Source of the DNA: Thereva unica | Lineage: Eukaryota > Arthropoda > Insecta > Diptera > Therevidae | Length of the DNA: 64,000 nucleotides | Reading direction: 5' to 3' | NCBI GenBank assembly: GCA_949987705.1 | Contig: OX465285.1 | Coordinates: 87,305,975-87,369,974 of the forward strand | Shown here: piece by piece, positions 1 to 11,410 of the stretch | Numbering within the stretch: position 1 is the first letter of the stretch | Layout of the letters: every line of letters begins with the position of its first letter | Made by a program: the position numbers and the translations under genes | The notes under the pieces: model-generated | Seen by the model: only the letters and a program-made list of their open reading frames with translations | Told to the model about the DNA's origin: nothing | The model's database searches: none

Positions 1-49
1 CTCGTCCAAAACACATCAGTTTTGGAACCTGTCGAAGAGTAGCCTGCTT

Positions 50-170
50 CCCGAGTAAAAATAAAAAAATGGCCTTGCAACGGGCGAATATCGGCCACTT
101 GGCTTTTGAAGAGGCGTATGATGGCCGTAAAATTTGATATTTTTTTTTTGTCAATGATCAATGTTATTGA
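50..170. repeat. One end of the CCCGAG-terminal MITE family
   Basis: The block begins CCCGAGTAAAAATAAAAAAA and continues through the family core, which contains an ACGGGCGAA word, GGCCACTTGGCTTTT and GATGGCCGTA. The same order of words occurs near 30065 and 44425, and as two facing ends at 36804-37174. Only one end is visible here, so the copy is truncated or the other end has decayed. No coding capacity is seen. The superfamily cannot be assigned because no convincing target-site duplication was found. Confidence 0.6.
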
Positions 171-2109
171 AATTCTAGAAAACACTCATCTGTCTCGTTT
201 ATTTTAGTGCTCCTTCAAATAGATTAGTGAGCACCTGCATCACCACCGATGACGAATTGACGATTCCTCGTATGTGAGTCCTTGCAAAATTGTTTTATTG
301 AAAAATAGTAATACCCAAAATTCACAGTATTTAAACCACCTCTACTACCCCAAAAAAATCAAATTGATAATTTCTCATACTTTGTAACATTGAAAAAAAA
401 AACCTCCATATTCACAAATAATTAACCAACTACCTTTATATGGACATCGTCACTGTTGACGAGCCGATTATGATGAAGCTGATAACTAGCCGACGACAGA
501 GTCCAATTCCAAAGGTGACCAACCAAAAAAGAGAATCTCTCGAGAAGCACATAACAAAAACCGGGGCCAATTTTGAAATTTTATCTGAAAAATTATCTTT
601 GGTCAAGTTCTTGGCTGTTGTTGTTGTTGTTTTTGTTGTTGTTGCTGCGGTTGATGTTGCGGTGTAGCTGCTGTTATGGTGGATGTATAGTATAAACGTG
701 GTCCCCGGACATTTCTTTAGAGGCTTCTTGAAAGACGCATCGCATCTTGTAAGAAAAGAAAGAAAGGTGTGTGCCCACTTGTTACAATTTTAAATTCTCT
801 AGAGAATTTCCTCGCAAACCAAAAACGACAACCGCGCCGGCGCACACACAACTAAATATTTCCACATACATGTTTGAGGACTTTATTGTATGTGGAGTGG
901 AGTCTGTCAGAGCCCGAAAGCCGATTGATGGCTTCTCAACAAGAACAAGATAAGAAGAAGAACCAGCGAACGAGAGAGAGCAAAAAAAAAATGAAAACAA
1001 TATTTCAGGTAAAGGTAAGTCCAAGGAGGTGGTGATGTAAAGAAGGAAAAAAAAGAATACAGAATTCTTTTTTTCAATTTTGCTCCTCCCAAAAAATTGT
1101 TACATGAAACTCGCTTGGCGGGTTTTATTTACTTGACATTAGCGCGTAATACTTGCAGTGTACTTGCTGCCATAAGAGTCACACACCGCGAGAGAGAGTG
1201 TGTAGTACCTGTCCCTCAGGTGAGACAGAGTAGCTGCATTTTGTGCCTCCACCCTAATCTGGTATAATGAGCTCCTTGCCTTACTACCAGGTAAGTTGTA
1301 GTATTAAAGGTATGTGGAAGCGATTTGATGAGGCCGAGAAGAGACAGACGAACGGACGGACCGGACCGGTGGGGACCCATGGATTATATTGTGTGGCACT
1401 TGTTTTAGGCGTGCAACATGCCATGGGGAGTGAAACAATGCCGTCACACTTGGCTGACAGCAAAATCTTTTCTGATTATGATAGGAATGCCTTTCAGGTG
1501 AGTGTAGGTGCAACTTGTTGAGCGATGAGGTCGCCTTTCTGCTTTTTTAATTGCTTATTTGGCAGTGTTATGCCATCTATTTGTGAAGCTTGATAATATC
1601 TGCAAGTCATGACGTCGGCGCAATGGATTCCTGACGGATCTCACCCACATTTCGTATTGATCGCAATGGAATATTGTGGCTAAGCTCGTGGTACCATAGA
1701 AGTTTTTTTTTAGTGGATAATTTGATACATCGAAATCTCTTGTATTACGGTGACCTCTTTAGGTACGAAAAAAAAAACAATTTTTTGTTTTGTAGACTCA
1801 TGACATGACAGCAATTAACTCAGGTGAGCTTTCAAATTAATGCTTAACCTCATTGCGAATGCGCGAATTGATTTTGTGTTATGTAAACTAGCTTTGAAGA
1901 TTAATTTTGATTGTTGATAGCTTGAAGAATGTTGGATAAATTGAGTCGATTGGATGCAAAATAAAAATTGTACAATAAATTCACAAAATTTGTTTACGAT
2001 TCAAAAATTGGAGAGTATCACTGGCTTCCGTGAGAGTTAGAAAGATTATAGGATTTAAGATGTTCTCTTACCGCAATCCGATCTTCTTTAACGGCTCTGT
2101 TCAACCGTC
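171..2109. other. No confirmed gene; AT-rich unique sequence
   Basis: A GTT/GTTGTT-rich tract lies at about 615-665. Splice-donor-like strings occur at about 1290 (CAG|gtaagt) and 1498 (CAG|gtgagt). A reading frame of about 84 codons at 1267-1521 runs through both donors, but it has no recognisable domain. I cannot support an exon model from this alone. Confidence 0.5.
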
Positions 2110-3910
2110 GTCTGGTCTCAAGTCCAGGGTGTGAAAGGAGGAGGGTGGTCGACCTGCCGAATTGACCAGATTCGGGAAACTCAAGGAACTAGGCAAGAAA
2201 CCACATGGATACACGAACTAACTATTCACAAAATAAGGCTACTGCATCCAGGGCAGCCGATGTGTCAACACTTGGGACCAAGGATACTGGTGAAAATGCC
2301 CGAATCCAAATTAGGCACACCGAAAATGGAAATTTAATTCGCCACGTGGAATGTACGAACGTCGGTCAAAAGCGAATCATAGCGACTTACCGGATCCGCG
2401 ACCGATATCCGAGCGTTTGGTGGTTATAACCAACGGTGGAACGACCAAGACCAATGTCGTGTTCATTTATACACCAACCGAGACCAGCCCGGACGTAGAC
2501 AAGGACGAATTTTACGATTAGCTTCAACAAACCCTGGATACGATACCTGGAACCAAATTAGTCATATTCGCAAGAGACTCCAATGCAAATTCAGGAGCAG
2601 ATGTAACCGGCCGGGAAGGAACGATGGGCACATTCGGACACGGAGTAATTAACGAAAACGGCAACGACAACAGCGTCAGACAATTTGATCGTTTGCGGCA
2701 GCATTTTCCGTCATCCACTAAAACACCAGCTCACCTGGAAAAAACCATTTGACGACTCGGCGAGTTAGACTAGGTTTTGATCAACACAAGATAGTGCTGT
2801 GTCCGAATATCCGTAAACGGACGCAACCACGGAAATACGTCTACTTTGAGCAATACCGACGATCGAACAAAGAAGTTCGACAGAAAATTAATTCGGAACG
2901 GGAAGCGTACTGGAATAGCGTTGCGGCTGATATGGAAAAAGCGGCGTAGAGGCACGAGTTGGATGGCACTTTCGTGACCTTTCCCCATAAGCGCATGCGG
3001 CGGTGGAGAGAATTCTTTGCCGCAAACGAACTATCGTCGTTTTCATCAATTTCAAATCCGCTTTCGATTGCGTCGATTGGAACAGTTTGTGGATAGCCTT
3101 GAAAACCGAACACGTGCCATTGAGAATCATCCAACTTCTCCAAGTGTCGTAAGATGGCTGTTGAGCAGCGTTCATATTCGAAGCGACTTATCCGAGGAGT
3201 TCCCAATTCAAACGGGTGTCCGGCAGGGCGACGTTGCTTGATCTTCAACATTGTGATCGCCACGATTATGTGTGAAGAATTCGATGGACGACTTGGAGTT
3301 CAATACGACGGCAACAACTTCCTAACCGACTAAATGTTCGCCGACGATAGCGCGGTCTTCGCCGATACGGATGTTGAAGCATCTTATACGACATTTTCTG
3401 CATCACCCAACAACAACGGACGCATCGAGGGCCAGTATTCACCCAAATCGAATGGGTTCCGATGTTCAAATATTTAGGATCATAGTTGAAGAAACGAAAG
3501 CGGCCAGGCAACATCAACATTTGCCGCGCTCAAACGTGGAGATTGCTCAAACCGGACGTCAACAAGCTCGAGGTCTTCCAAATGCTATGCTTGAGACAGA
3601 TTCTCCGTGCCTCCTTCCGCAATCGCCTTCGAAACGAGACAGACAAAGATGCGATCAGCTAGGAGAAATACAAAAACGTCAACTACGGTGGTTTGGACAT
3701 GTTTGCCGAATGGATGATAATCGCTTGCCACGCAATCTCTGGCGAGACCGTCCCGCAGACTAGAGAATTCAGCGATCGGCACCGAAAATCCTGGCGAAAC
3801 AATATCAAGGGGATTATCAGTGATCGAGGTTCGAGACGTCGCCTAAAAGCGTCAAGAATGGAAACGTATCGTGAATGGAGTTCTAGTCCCAGTGGCACCA
3901 ACAGCAGCAT
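2110..3910 (+). mobile_element. Degenerate RTE-like non-LTR retrotransposon, endonuclease to RT C-terminus
   Basis: This is a decayed LINE pol read in several frames. The endonuclease region is at about 2335-2720 and includes ATWNVRT near the start. The endonuclease-RT linker is at 2780-2950 (KEVRQKINSEREAYWNS). The RT core is at 3030-3370 (KSAFDCVDWN, IQTGVRQGD, FADDSAVFADTD). The C-terminal block at 3650-3730 gives RWFGHVCRMDDNRLPRN. Stops and frameshifts break every frame, so it is not functional. The C-terminal arrangement matches RTE-type elements common in invertebrates. Relatives lie at 30621-31195 and 51486-52735. The 3' end runs directly into the minus-strand transposase relic. Confidence 0.85.
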
Positions 3911-4100
3911 ATCCGTTTTTCTCTTATCTCAAATTTCCCCAAAGAACGAAGTCCGACGGTGTCAAATCAGATGATCTGGGTGGCCAATTGATATCACCAT
4001 TTCGTCAGATATTGGGGCTATCGAAGTTTTGCTGTGATAAAGTCATTGTTTCGTTGGCTGTGTGGCAAGTGGTACCACCATGCTAGAACCACATATTGTA
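3895..4100 (-). mobile_element. Transposase relic, Tc1/mariner-like (DDE_3) C-terminal catalytic part
   Basis: Read on the minus strand, the frame gives TTCHTANETMTL and then INWPPRSSDLTPSDFVLWG. These match the second and third catalytic blocks of IS630/Tc1-type transposases that carry a DUF4817-like N-terminus. The aspartate expected just before the TCHT block is not seen (HGGTTCHT), and stops interrupt the frame, so this is a fossil. The upstream N-terminal part is not recognisable here. A second relic of the same general family lies at 52831-53300. The boundary with the RTE-like copy is near 3900. Confidence 0.75.
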
Positions 4101-5310
4101 TACATCCATAGTTTCCATTTGCGACTACAAACTGTGCGAAATAGTATGCCAATCACGGTAACAGCTGGGTCGGCTTAGTTTTCGAAGAAGTTCTGCCTGA
4201 TGATTTCGCCGCTCCAAAAACCCTGCACTACTTCCAATTGCTGAGTTCTGCATGGTTCCGCAGTGTTGCATTTTGGAACTCACCCTGTATATCGGTTCCA
4301 TCTGCCGGGATGACGGGTCGTGATCCACTTATGTTTTGCGATTTTGCGTTTCGGCACATTTTCCGTTGCGATTCGATTCATAGACCTTTAGTTAGAGCAA
4401 TATATCGATTCAAATGACAAAAAATGCTCTAATCGCATCAATAATTAATTTTAAAAGAAGGCCAGCAAAGAATTGCCCATAAAACTATATTCCATGCATC
4501 AGTAACAAAAATATTAAGCAAAACAATTAAAAAAAGCATGATACACGATTTTACCTTACCCATTACATACATACTATACATAGGTCATGCCATTCATATC
4601 TCCAAAACACACATTACCAATCTTCCTTAAACTCATGGCGAATTAAAATCCCAGTACATACTATCATCCGGATATACGTAATACGTACGTAAACATACAA
4701 CAAACGCTGCATTAACTTTAAGCTACCATTAAGAAAGTTGCAAAAACACACACACACACCACAAAAAAAAACTAATAATTGTGAAGATCGAGACGCCATT
4801 TGCGAAGGAGTCAAAGAAATTCGAAATGGTAGCAGAAGTTATAAGGTAGCGGAAAACCATTAAAATCCATTAAAATCGGCGTTGATTAGCTCGGAATTAA
4901 GGAGGAGAGTCGGAGGATTTTACTATTTTTATGCCTGTTAACCTGTGTGAATTGCCAATTGTATTTTATGTCTTATTGCCCGGCCGCCGCCGGTGTTGCC
5001 CGCCAAAACAAAGAGACTGTCGTATCCAGCTGAATTTTCAATTATTAAAGTTAATGGCGTTCGGTAGATGGACACCTTTGCGCGAAATGAAGATGGCCAT
5101 TTAGGAAGTGAAAGTTGCAATTGTTTTCATAATGGTTGGTTTCAAAAGTACTACTTACGAAATTGAGTTTTGATAATGTGTATATGTGTGGTTGGAATTG
5201 TGTGACTCACCTGGAATGAAAGAAAAAAAATTATATTAGATATGTTTGAGGAGAAAATATGTAGGAAATAAAAAGTTTTAATCTTTTAATCAAATTAAAA
5301 AATATACGTA
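4101..5310. other. No gene recognised
   Basis: Ordinary AT-rich sequence with a short CA microsatellite at about 4748-4760. The part nearest 4100-4330 may be the remaining end of the transposon relic, but I see no terminal repeat to prove it. Confidence 0.5.
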
Positions 5311-5740
5311 ATGCAGGTACATGTGCATACAAAGAAATCTCTGGTTCAGTTGAACAAAAAGGAGATAAGCCACGTGGTAAAGGTGCTGACTGGTCACTGT
5401 CCCTTTGGCCCACACGCCGAAAGATTAGGACTCCCCCACAACGACTTATGTAGAAGTTGTGGTAATGAAGAAGAGGAAGAACTGTCTCCCATCTTCTCTG
5501 TATATGTCCCGGCCTAGCAAGGAAAAGAGGGACCTTCCTTGGCTCACCTTTCCTTGATGGATTGAGCGAGCTGCAAAATATTGGTGTCTCTAGACTCTGT
5601 CGCTTTATCAAAAGCTCAAAACGGCTTGAAATGGCCTGAACTATGTCCCAATACCAGAATGGCATCACAATGGGCCCAATGGCGTGCCTAAGTGGGCTCC
5701 CTGGTGGGGGCAGCCATTTCAACCTAACCTAACCTAAGTC
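5311..5740 (+). mobile_element. 3' end of an I/R1/LOA-like LINE (zinc-knuckle C-terminus)
   Basis: The frame starting near 5311 reads through VLTGHCPFGPHAERLGL and then LCRSCGNEEEEE. This is the cysteine-containing tail found downstream of the RT/RNase H in I/R1/LOA-group LINE ORF2 proteins. After a frameshift near 5490 the remaining C-terminus continues (ICPGLAR, then FIKSS near 5610). The copy ends in the repeated CCTAACCTAACC 3' terminus at about 5722-5737, typical of such elements. It is 5'-truncated and non-functional. A Ty3/Gypsy integrase relic follows within about 150 bp. Confidence 0.8.
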
Positions 5741-5879
5741 TGCGGCGAACCAAAATTATAGGATGTCGAAAAGGATGCAAATCGACGTTCCCAGTTTCAT
5801 ATGAAAAATCCATAATGGTCGGCTAGGGTTCAACAAAACTCGGGAAAGTCAGGAAGCATTTTCACTGGGTCCATGAAGG

Positions 5880-6540
5880 ACGACGTTTAGAAATGGTAAT
5901 GCATGATCTGCACCCCATCGACCGTTGACCAAACCCAGAGTGAAAATGCAGAAGTACAGTGTTGGCGCGCCATTCGAAAGAATCAGCTTGACGTAGAGGG
6001 AGACTTCTCAGCAACAGATAGGGTTATTTCACCCGCAATATGTTGTAATGGTGGAACGTTTCAATCGAACCATTGGTGAATATCTAAGGAAGGTGGTAAC
6101 TGAACATCGGAGTGTTGGGATAGCTGAATGCCGCTCTTCTTAATGGCATACAGAATAGCTATCCACAGTTATATCAGTAAGTCCCTTGCAAGGATGACCT
6201 TTTTGGGAAACAGATTACCCTGACATATGACTTAAAGTCTAGAATCGCGCCAGAAACAGGCCTACCACGAGACGATCCAGGGTAATCTGCAATCGGCCAG
6301 CGACAGGATGAAGACCTACTACAACTTAAGGACGAACGGACCTGGATTTATCGAAGACGATCGAGTGAGGCTATATAATCCTGGATGAATAAAAGGGAAA
6401 TCACCAAAACTAGAAAGCAAATTAAAGGGCCCACTGTTTCCTCGAGAATAAGTGATGTCGTCTATCGCATCCAAAAAGGTTCAATCGGCCTATCTCGATC
6501 AGCTAAGTGTATTAAACACCAAGACTTCATATATCCTGAT
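5880..6540 (+). mobile_element. Ty3/Gypsy retrotransposon integrase C-terminal relic
   Basis: The sequence shows VVMVERFNRTIGEYLRK at about 6045-6095, the conserved region after the integrase core. Further on, GFIEDDRVRLYNPG lies at about 6350-6385 and ISDVVYRIQKGS at 6455-6490. These match the Gypsy integrase tail and its GPY/F-like module. Several stops and at least one frameshift disrupt it. No LTR was found nearby, and the block is bounded by a LINE 3' end and a mariner relic. It is an old, truncated, inactive copy. Confidence 0.75.
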
Positions 6541-6589
6541 ATTATAGATTCTTCACATGAAAAACATGATAGACCAAATTAAGATTTGC

Positions 6590-6960
6590 TATGGGCTGCT
6601 GGAATGCAATATTATCGACATAACGTCATATGTCATAAACGATCATGTAAAATGGATCACGTTCGACAATCCGAAGCCAGAAAGATCGTTAGACAAGGAT
6701 TGCGAGTCGTAGCAGATTGACATCGAAAAAGGTTATACTGTGTTTGTGTGGTGGGATTGGAAGGAAAACGCCCACTTTGAAGTACTTCCAGTTCATCAGA
6801 CGATTGAATGTTAAGTCTATAGAAGACTGCTAGAGAGATTGTGCCAGGCAATTGAACGAAAACGGTACGAATTAAATAATAGGAAAGGTGATGTCTTCTA
6901 TCACGACAACGCCCTACCACGTACTTTTTGATGGGCCCCTAAAAACGAGAGTTTTGTTGG
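6590..6960 (+). mobile_element. Mariner transposase relic
   Basis: The plus strand reads HVKWITFDNPKPERSL (6640-6690), then VFVWWDWKENAHFEVLP (6740-6795), and after a frameshift DVFYHDNALPRT (6890-6920). These correspond to the first and second catalytic blocks of mariner-family transposases, normally TGDEKW and HDNARPH. The third catalytic aspartate region is missing. Stops and frameshifts make it non-functional. No inverted terminal repeat was identified at either side. Confidence 0.85.
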
Positions 6961-7139
6961 AAAATGTAGATTCCTCCAGCGTATGGTCCAGATATAGCAG
7001 GGTCAGCCAGGGCCAGCTGCTCAATGTGAATATTCTCAAAAACCAATGATAAACCTGATGTTTGAACTCTTTATAGTTATACCATTGTAGTCTTGCTATG
7101 TTCTGATGTTGCAAACAGGTTAACTGGCTCGGTCCTTTT

Positions 7140-7690
7140 TTGGCTTTCTTTTACATTATGCGCCTCCCGGTGCCAAGGCCCCTCTGTACCCCCTGCGCTA
7201 CGCCACTGTCTTCCGGTTGTGCTGAGTTCCTCCTAAGTTCTATCCCGGGTTCGAGTCCCGGCCAGCCCCACGGTCCTTCGCGTTTTCCACTTTCCCACCA
7301 CATAACTTCCCTTCTTTCTTCTCCCCTCTTTACATTCCTGATTCTTCCTGTCATAGTGTTCGCTAGTCCTTCCTCGCTCCACCAAGCGCATGTCATCGGT
7401 TGGCTGATGAGTTTCAACTCGTTTCAGGAGGCATAACACTCCAGCGAGTTGTTTCTCAAATGCCCCATTGCCAGAGTCGCGAAATGGTTGGAAGTAGGTA
7501 GAATAAAGAAAAATATCGCGGCTAGGTTGTGGCAGCTCCTTCCTACATCTCTGTCTCCCTCTTTCTACTTGCTATCTTCCGGCTAGAGCTGCTGTTCGAC
7601 ATTCTATACGAAAAAAAAATAGATTGTCGAACAGAACAAAGGGGCTTTCCCTAAGCCTCTAGTCTACCACATAAAAAAAAACAAAAAAGT
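7140..7690 (+). mobile_element. tRNA-derived SINE, copy 1
   Basis: A decayed tRNA-like head ends at 7269 with a clear Pol III B box (CGGGTTCGAGTCCCG at about 7245-7260). A body of about 370 bp and an A-rich end (CTAGTCTACCACATAAAAAA) at about 7658-7680 follow. The same head, body and tail occur in reverse at 34231-34699. Shared body landmarks are CGCATGTCATCGGTTGG, GGAGGCATAACACTCCA and TAGATTGTCGA. The 5' part of the head has diverged. No flanking target duplication is obvious. Such elements depend on a LINE for mobility; its partner here is unknown. Confidence 0.8.
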
Positions 7691-7879
7691 ACCACAATCT
7701 TTGAAGATAGGTAGAGCCGAGTAAACAAGTCTGAGTGACAAGCTCCTACGCAAACTGTTGAACTTTTAGTTTAGAGGTTGATGTATAATATGGCAAGGGG
7801 AAAACGAAGAAGAGTAGTTTCCAAAAGCTATCGAAGCGATAAAGTCTTACAGGACCAAATCAGAGTCACTAAGGGACAG

Positions 7880-8310
7880 CTTTTGTGCCTTTAGTGAGCT
7901 TGGTATTTTTCTCAATTACGCTATTATTGTATGGATTTCGTGAAGATGATCGATATGTTGAATTGAAAACAGCAAACACCGGGAATCAACGACTCGTTAA
8001 GTCCACTAAGTCCACTTACTCGACACTGCATCCTAAACTAACACCTATGAAGGACCGGAAGATCAGAAGAGCCCATCTGCAGACTATGCCTAGATCATGA
8101 TGATAAGACTATCCTTCGTGTCATTTGCCACTGTTTCGGTGTTTGCCGAGACCTTGCTCGAACAGACCAGTCCAAACGGCAAACTTTAGGCATGCTACTA
8201 AGCTGGTTCAAAGTGTTTGCCATACAAGTCTTAGGTTCAGGTGCTGTTAAGAGTACAATAGATCTATGTAGTGACCGCGCTTGGACTTGGTGAATGTGCT
8301 TGGAGACTCC
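7880..8310 (+). mobile_element. LINE ORF2 C-terminal relic (zinc-knuckle type)
   Basis: The plus-strand frame at about 8068-8302 reads EPICRLCLDHDDKTILRVICHCF and on to DLCSDRAWTW. This is the cysteine/histidine tail of an I/R1-like LINE polyprotein. Upstream sequence back to about 7780 may be the RNase H region, but stops blur it. The copy is 5'-truncated and inactive. It differs in sequence from the related tails at 5311 and 61070. Confidence 0.6.
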
Positions 8311-9712
8311 TAAGGAGACATCTCTATTCACTATTAACAAAAAGGCTGAAAATTTTCATCAAATCAAGATGCGATCAACGCTGCAGATGAGTATTTTTAG
8401 GGTTTCACTTCCACTTTTCGGGGGAGATATCAAAAATTAGAGCATCGTTCGTTCAAGTGGGCAGGTCTGGAATTAAAAAAAGGCTACGTATTGGTATTTT
8501 ACCTTACGTGTTGGGCGGCTCTTTTAATACATGGGCATCGAACGATCCTTGTAGGTATTTCAGGTGATATTTGCTCACTAGGTTCGACAGTGATTGACTT
8601 AAAAGAGGCATTTAAAAGTTCGACGATCCTAAAACTACTCATCCCATATTAGTAATAAAGTTAGACAAACGTCAAAGACTGGTTAACCCTACCCCAAACA
8701 ACAACAAAAACACACTAAACATCTTTCAACCTGACATTTATGTCTAAATGCAAATCTATATATGTATGTAAAACCGCCACAAAACTTTAGTATCAAACCG
8801 CCATGCATACCACATCCCAATGAATTATTCCATCATTTCGATTATTTTCCAGCATGAAAAACAGCTTCAATTAAAAACCACTCTATCACATATAAAATTG
8901 CGCATGGGAAAATGGCAGTCCTGTGAAAGCGATCAGAGATCGCTTCTCGACTGTGCAAACATGAAATTCTGAAATTAACCACGAATGAAAGGAGTGCAGT
9001 AATTTCTGGGGTGAATTATAGCCGCCGCCATGATGCCTCCTCTTCTCTACCTGCTGCAGCAGCAGCACTCGTCATCGCCCCAATGATAAGGAAATGCAGG
9101 AAATGCAGCCGGAGAACTAGTGCAGCAGCGGTCACAGAAACCTGACATTAGAGCGTTTTGTTTTTCATGCAATTATTCTCCTATTATTATTGTTGGGGCT
9201 TCAAAATGATTGAAATTTAATTATTTGCTGTGAAAATTGATAAACCTGCAGCAAGATTGATGAGGAATCAACAGAAATGCGTTGAGACTGGTGTGTCGGC
9301 CGAGCCATCGGTCATGCACTCTGGCTGGAGAGTCTTGGCTTAATTTGTTTTGACATGGACTGGAGGAAATTTAATATCGCTTATTTAAGGATTAGATTTG
9401 TAATTGCTCTATTTTAGAATAGAAATTATATGAGTGTGTTTCCTTTTGTGACACGGAAGAATTGATGAAGACATAAACAGATTTATATTACCAACGACTA
9501 CTATGTAAATTAACAATACACTGGTTGGGATAATCTATAAGGTTCAATTTCTGTCTAAATATAGATGTCTTTCAAAAAATAAAAATGCGGTAAAACATGA
9601 AAGCTTGTACATCCGAAGATTGTTGTTAGTACTTTCTATTAACCTTTTTTGAAACCTATGACTATTATTGTTACTGGTTTACGAAAAGGAAATTAAAAAA
9701 CCTCTGCCCAAA
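8311..9712. other. No gene recognised
   Basis: AT-rich unique-looking sequence with short CAG/GCAGCA triplet runs at about 9045-9070 and no coding, RNA or transposon signal that I can support. Confidence 0.5.
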
Positions 9713-9965
9713 ACAGATCAAATCGGTTCAAGCGAGTTCAAATCGGTTCAAGTGGGTTCAAATCGAATCAAACCGGTTCAAATCAGAACGAATTGGGGGT
9801 TTCAAATCAGGGATCAAATCGGCGATCTAATCGGATCAAATCGGTGCAAATCGGTTTAAGCCGGTTCAAATCAACAGATCAAATCGATTCACATCGAGGA
9901 TAAATTAGCTCAAATCGGTTCAAATCGAATCAAAACGGATCAAATCGGTTCAATTCGGTTCATAT
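9713..9965. repeat. Degenerate 11-bp minisatellite (CAAATCGGTTC)
   Basis: About 250 bp consist of variants of the 11-mer CAAATCGGTTC, with substitutions and short indels and unit lengths of mostly 10-12 bp. Typical strings are ATCGGTTCAA, ATCGAATCAAA and GATCAAATCGG. A partly open frame runs through it only because of the repeat. It is bounded by AAACAGATC on the left and TTCATATTTTC on the right. Confidence 0.85.
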
Positions 9966-10289
9966 TTTCTGGACAAGTCTAACCAAGTCTGCTGCTGCCA
10001 ATGTGTCTTTGGTGAGCTATATGGTATTTTCACAATTATGGTTTATCGTTATATGCGCTGTAAAATTGTAAATTGCACTTTAGTATGTCAGTATCGACAG
10101 TCATCTATTCAAAGGTCAAATGACTAAAGCCCCCATACACGGCAGGACACGATGAAGTGAAAAATCGGAGATGCTGGGAATGGGTAGATCACTGAACTTT
10201 GAATTCGATTGCCCGATTGATCCTTTTGATCGTGCAGGATATTGTTGTGTGACATTGCGTTGAATTTAGTAATTAGGTTTGTACGTAGT

Positions 10290-11410
10290 CACCATATAAC
10301 CCCCCCCGCCGCCGTGGACACAACCGAAGGTTGGCTTTAGCCTGTCGTCGATAAGTATTGACTTCGTTGTGCCGTTCTTTTTGACTAGGAAGTGTGTACT
10401 TAATCGTTTGCTTACTTGATATGGGTCCTCATATGGATATACCAAGGTTTATGAACACGATCAATTCGTTTAAAAACGTAGTCGACGTCCACCAGAGCTA
10501 CTGGGACATATGCATCCTGCTCGGGTTGTCGGGGAGGTGTTGCCTTAATGTTCTGCATATGATAACGAAGAAGTGAAAGGAATTTTGATTCTTCAACTCG
10601 ATTTACATTATTGGGAATTTCCAGATTTTCATCGTATACGAGCTCGGCTGATGAGCATTGTAAGTCGTTGGTCTATTTCATTGAACAGTTTCGAACTGCG
10701 TACCTTGATCGGTTGCGCTCTGAAGAGGTTCGCCGAATCATGGGACAAATGCATTAACGAGTCTTTTTCAAGAATAACGAATGAGATATCCCGAATTGAG
10801 TATGCTTCAGGCGATCATGTGGATTTAGCGATTGTCGTTAAGAACGAGATGGAGGAACATCCATATGAAATGGTCAAATCTATTATTTGGAAGCGTGAAT
10901 GCTTCAAATGGATATTTGGTATGCCGAGAAACTTTGGGACTTTCGACAACCTAGTAGAGGGCGAGACCACTCATTGCAATCTTTATTGATCGAAGGCCAG
11001 AACATTTCTTGGTAACGGCTCGTCTTGCAGCGCAAATACCAGGATTAGAGAGGCTGTGTTCGGCTGTTACGCTAGTATACATACGGAAATGGGTATGCAA
11101 AGTCTAGGAATGCCTGTACTAGTAGTTTCACACCACACTTGATGAGCGGTAAATGGTATTGGGGTGAAAACTACTTTTTCTCATGAGATATTACTGGGGT
11201 GCTCTTGTAGAGACTCTAACTCTACATCACCTTATTAAGCTTGAGCTAATGTAGGCAGGTCGAAGGTGACCGAGTGAACGTTGTTGCTTGCTAGTGAGTG
11301 CGACAAATAGTCTGCGGCAACCTTTTTGGTTATACCTGACACATGCCTGATGTCTGTTGTAAACTGAGAGATTAGACCCAAATGTCTGGCCATTGGGTCA
11401 TTGAGAGCCA
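10290..11410 (-). mobile_element. Ty3/Gypsy pol relic: RNase H end and integrase
   Basis: Read on the minus strand from 11410 downward, the RNase H C-terminus shows ISQFTTDIRHVSGITKK and ADYLSH (11260-11380). The integrase region follows, with KVSRHTKYPFEAF at about 10900-10950, then TDQGTQFET at about 10690 around the core, and a tail with THFLVKKNGTTK near 10370. The order RNase H-integrase is correct for Ty3/Gypsy. Many stops and frameshifts are present and no LTR or envelope gene is recognised, so this is a truncated fossil. It is not the same copy as the integrase relic at 5880. Confidence 0.8.

Noticed and set aside
1267..1521. An 84-codon frame with two donor-like sites as a first exon
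   Set aside because: The frame runs through both donors, shows no domain and has no visible acceptor partner.
5722..5737. CCTAA repeats resembling insect telomere sequence
   Set aside because: Only three units, and they form the 3' terminus of a LINE copy, where such ends are common.
9668..9859. A 63-codon frame with a repeated peptide
   Set aside because: The reading frame is produced by the 11-bp minisatellite.
10573..10989. A 138-codon plus-strand frame as a host gene
   Set aside because: It is the shadow of a Ty3/Gypsy integrase relic on the minus strand.
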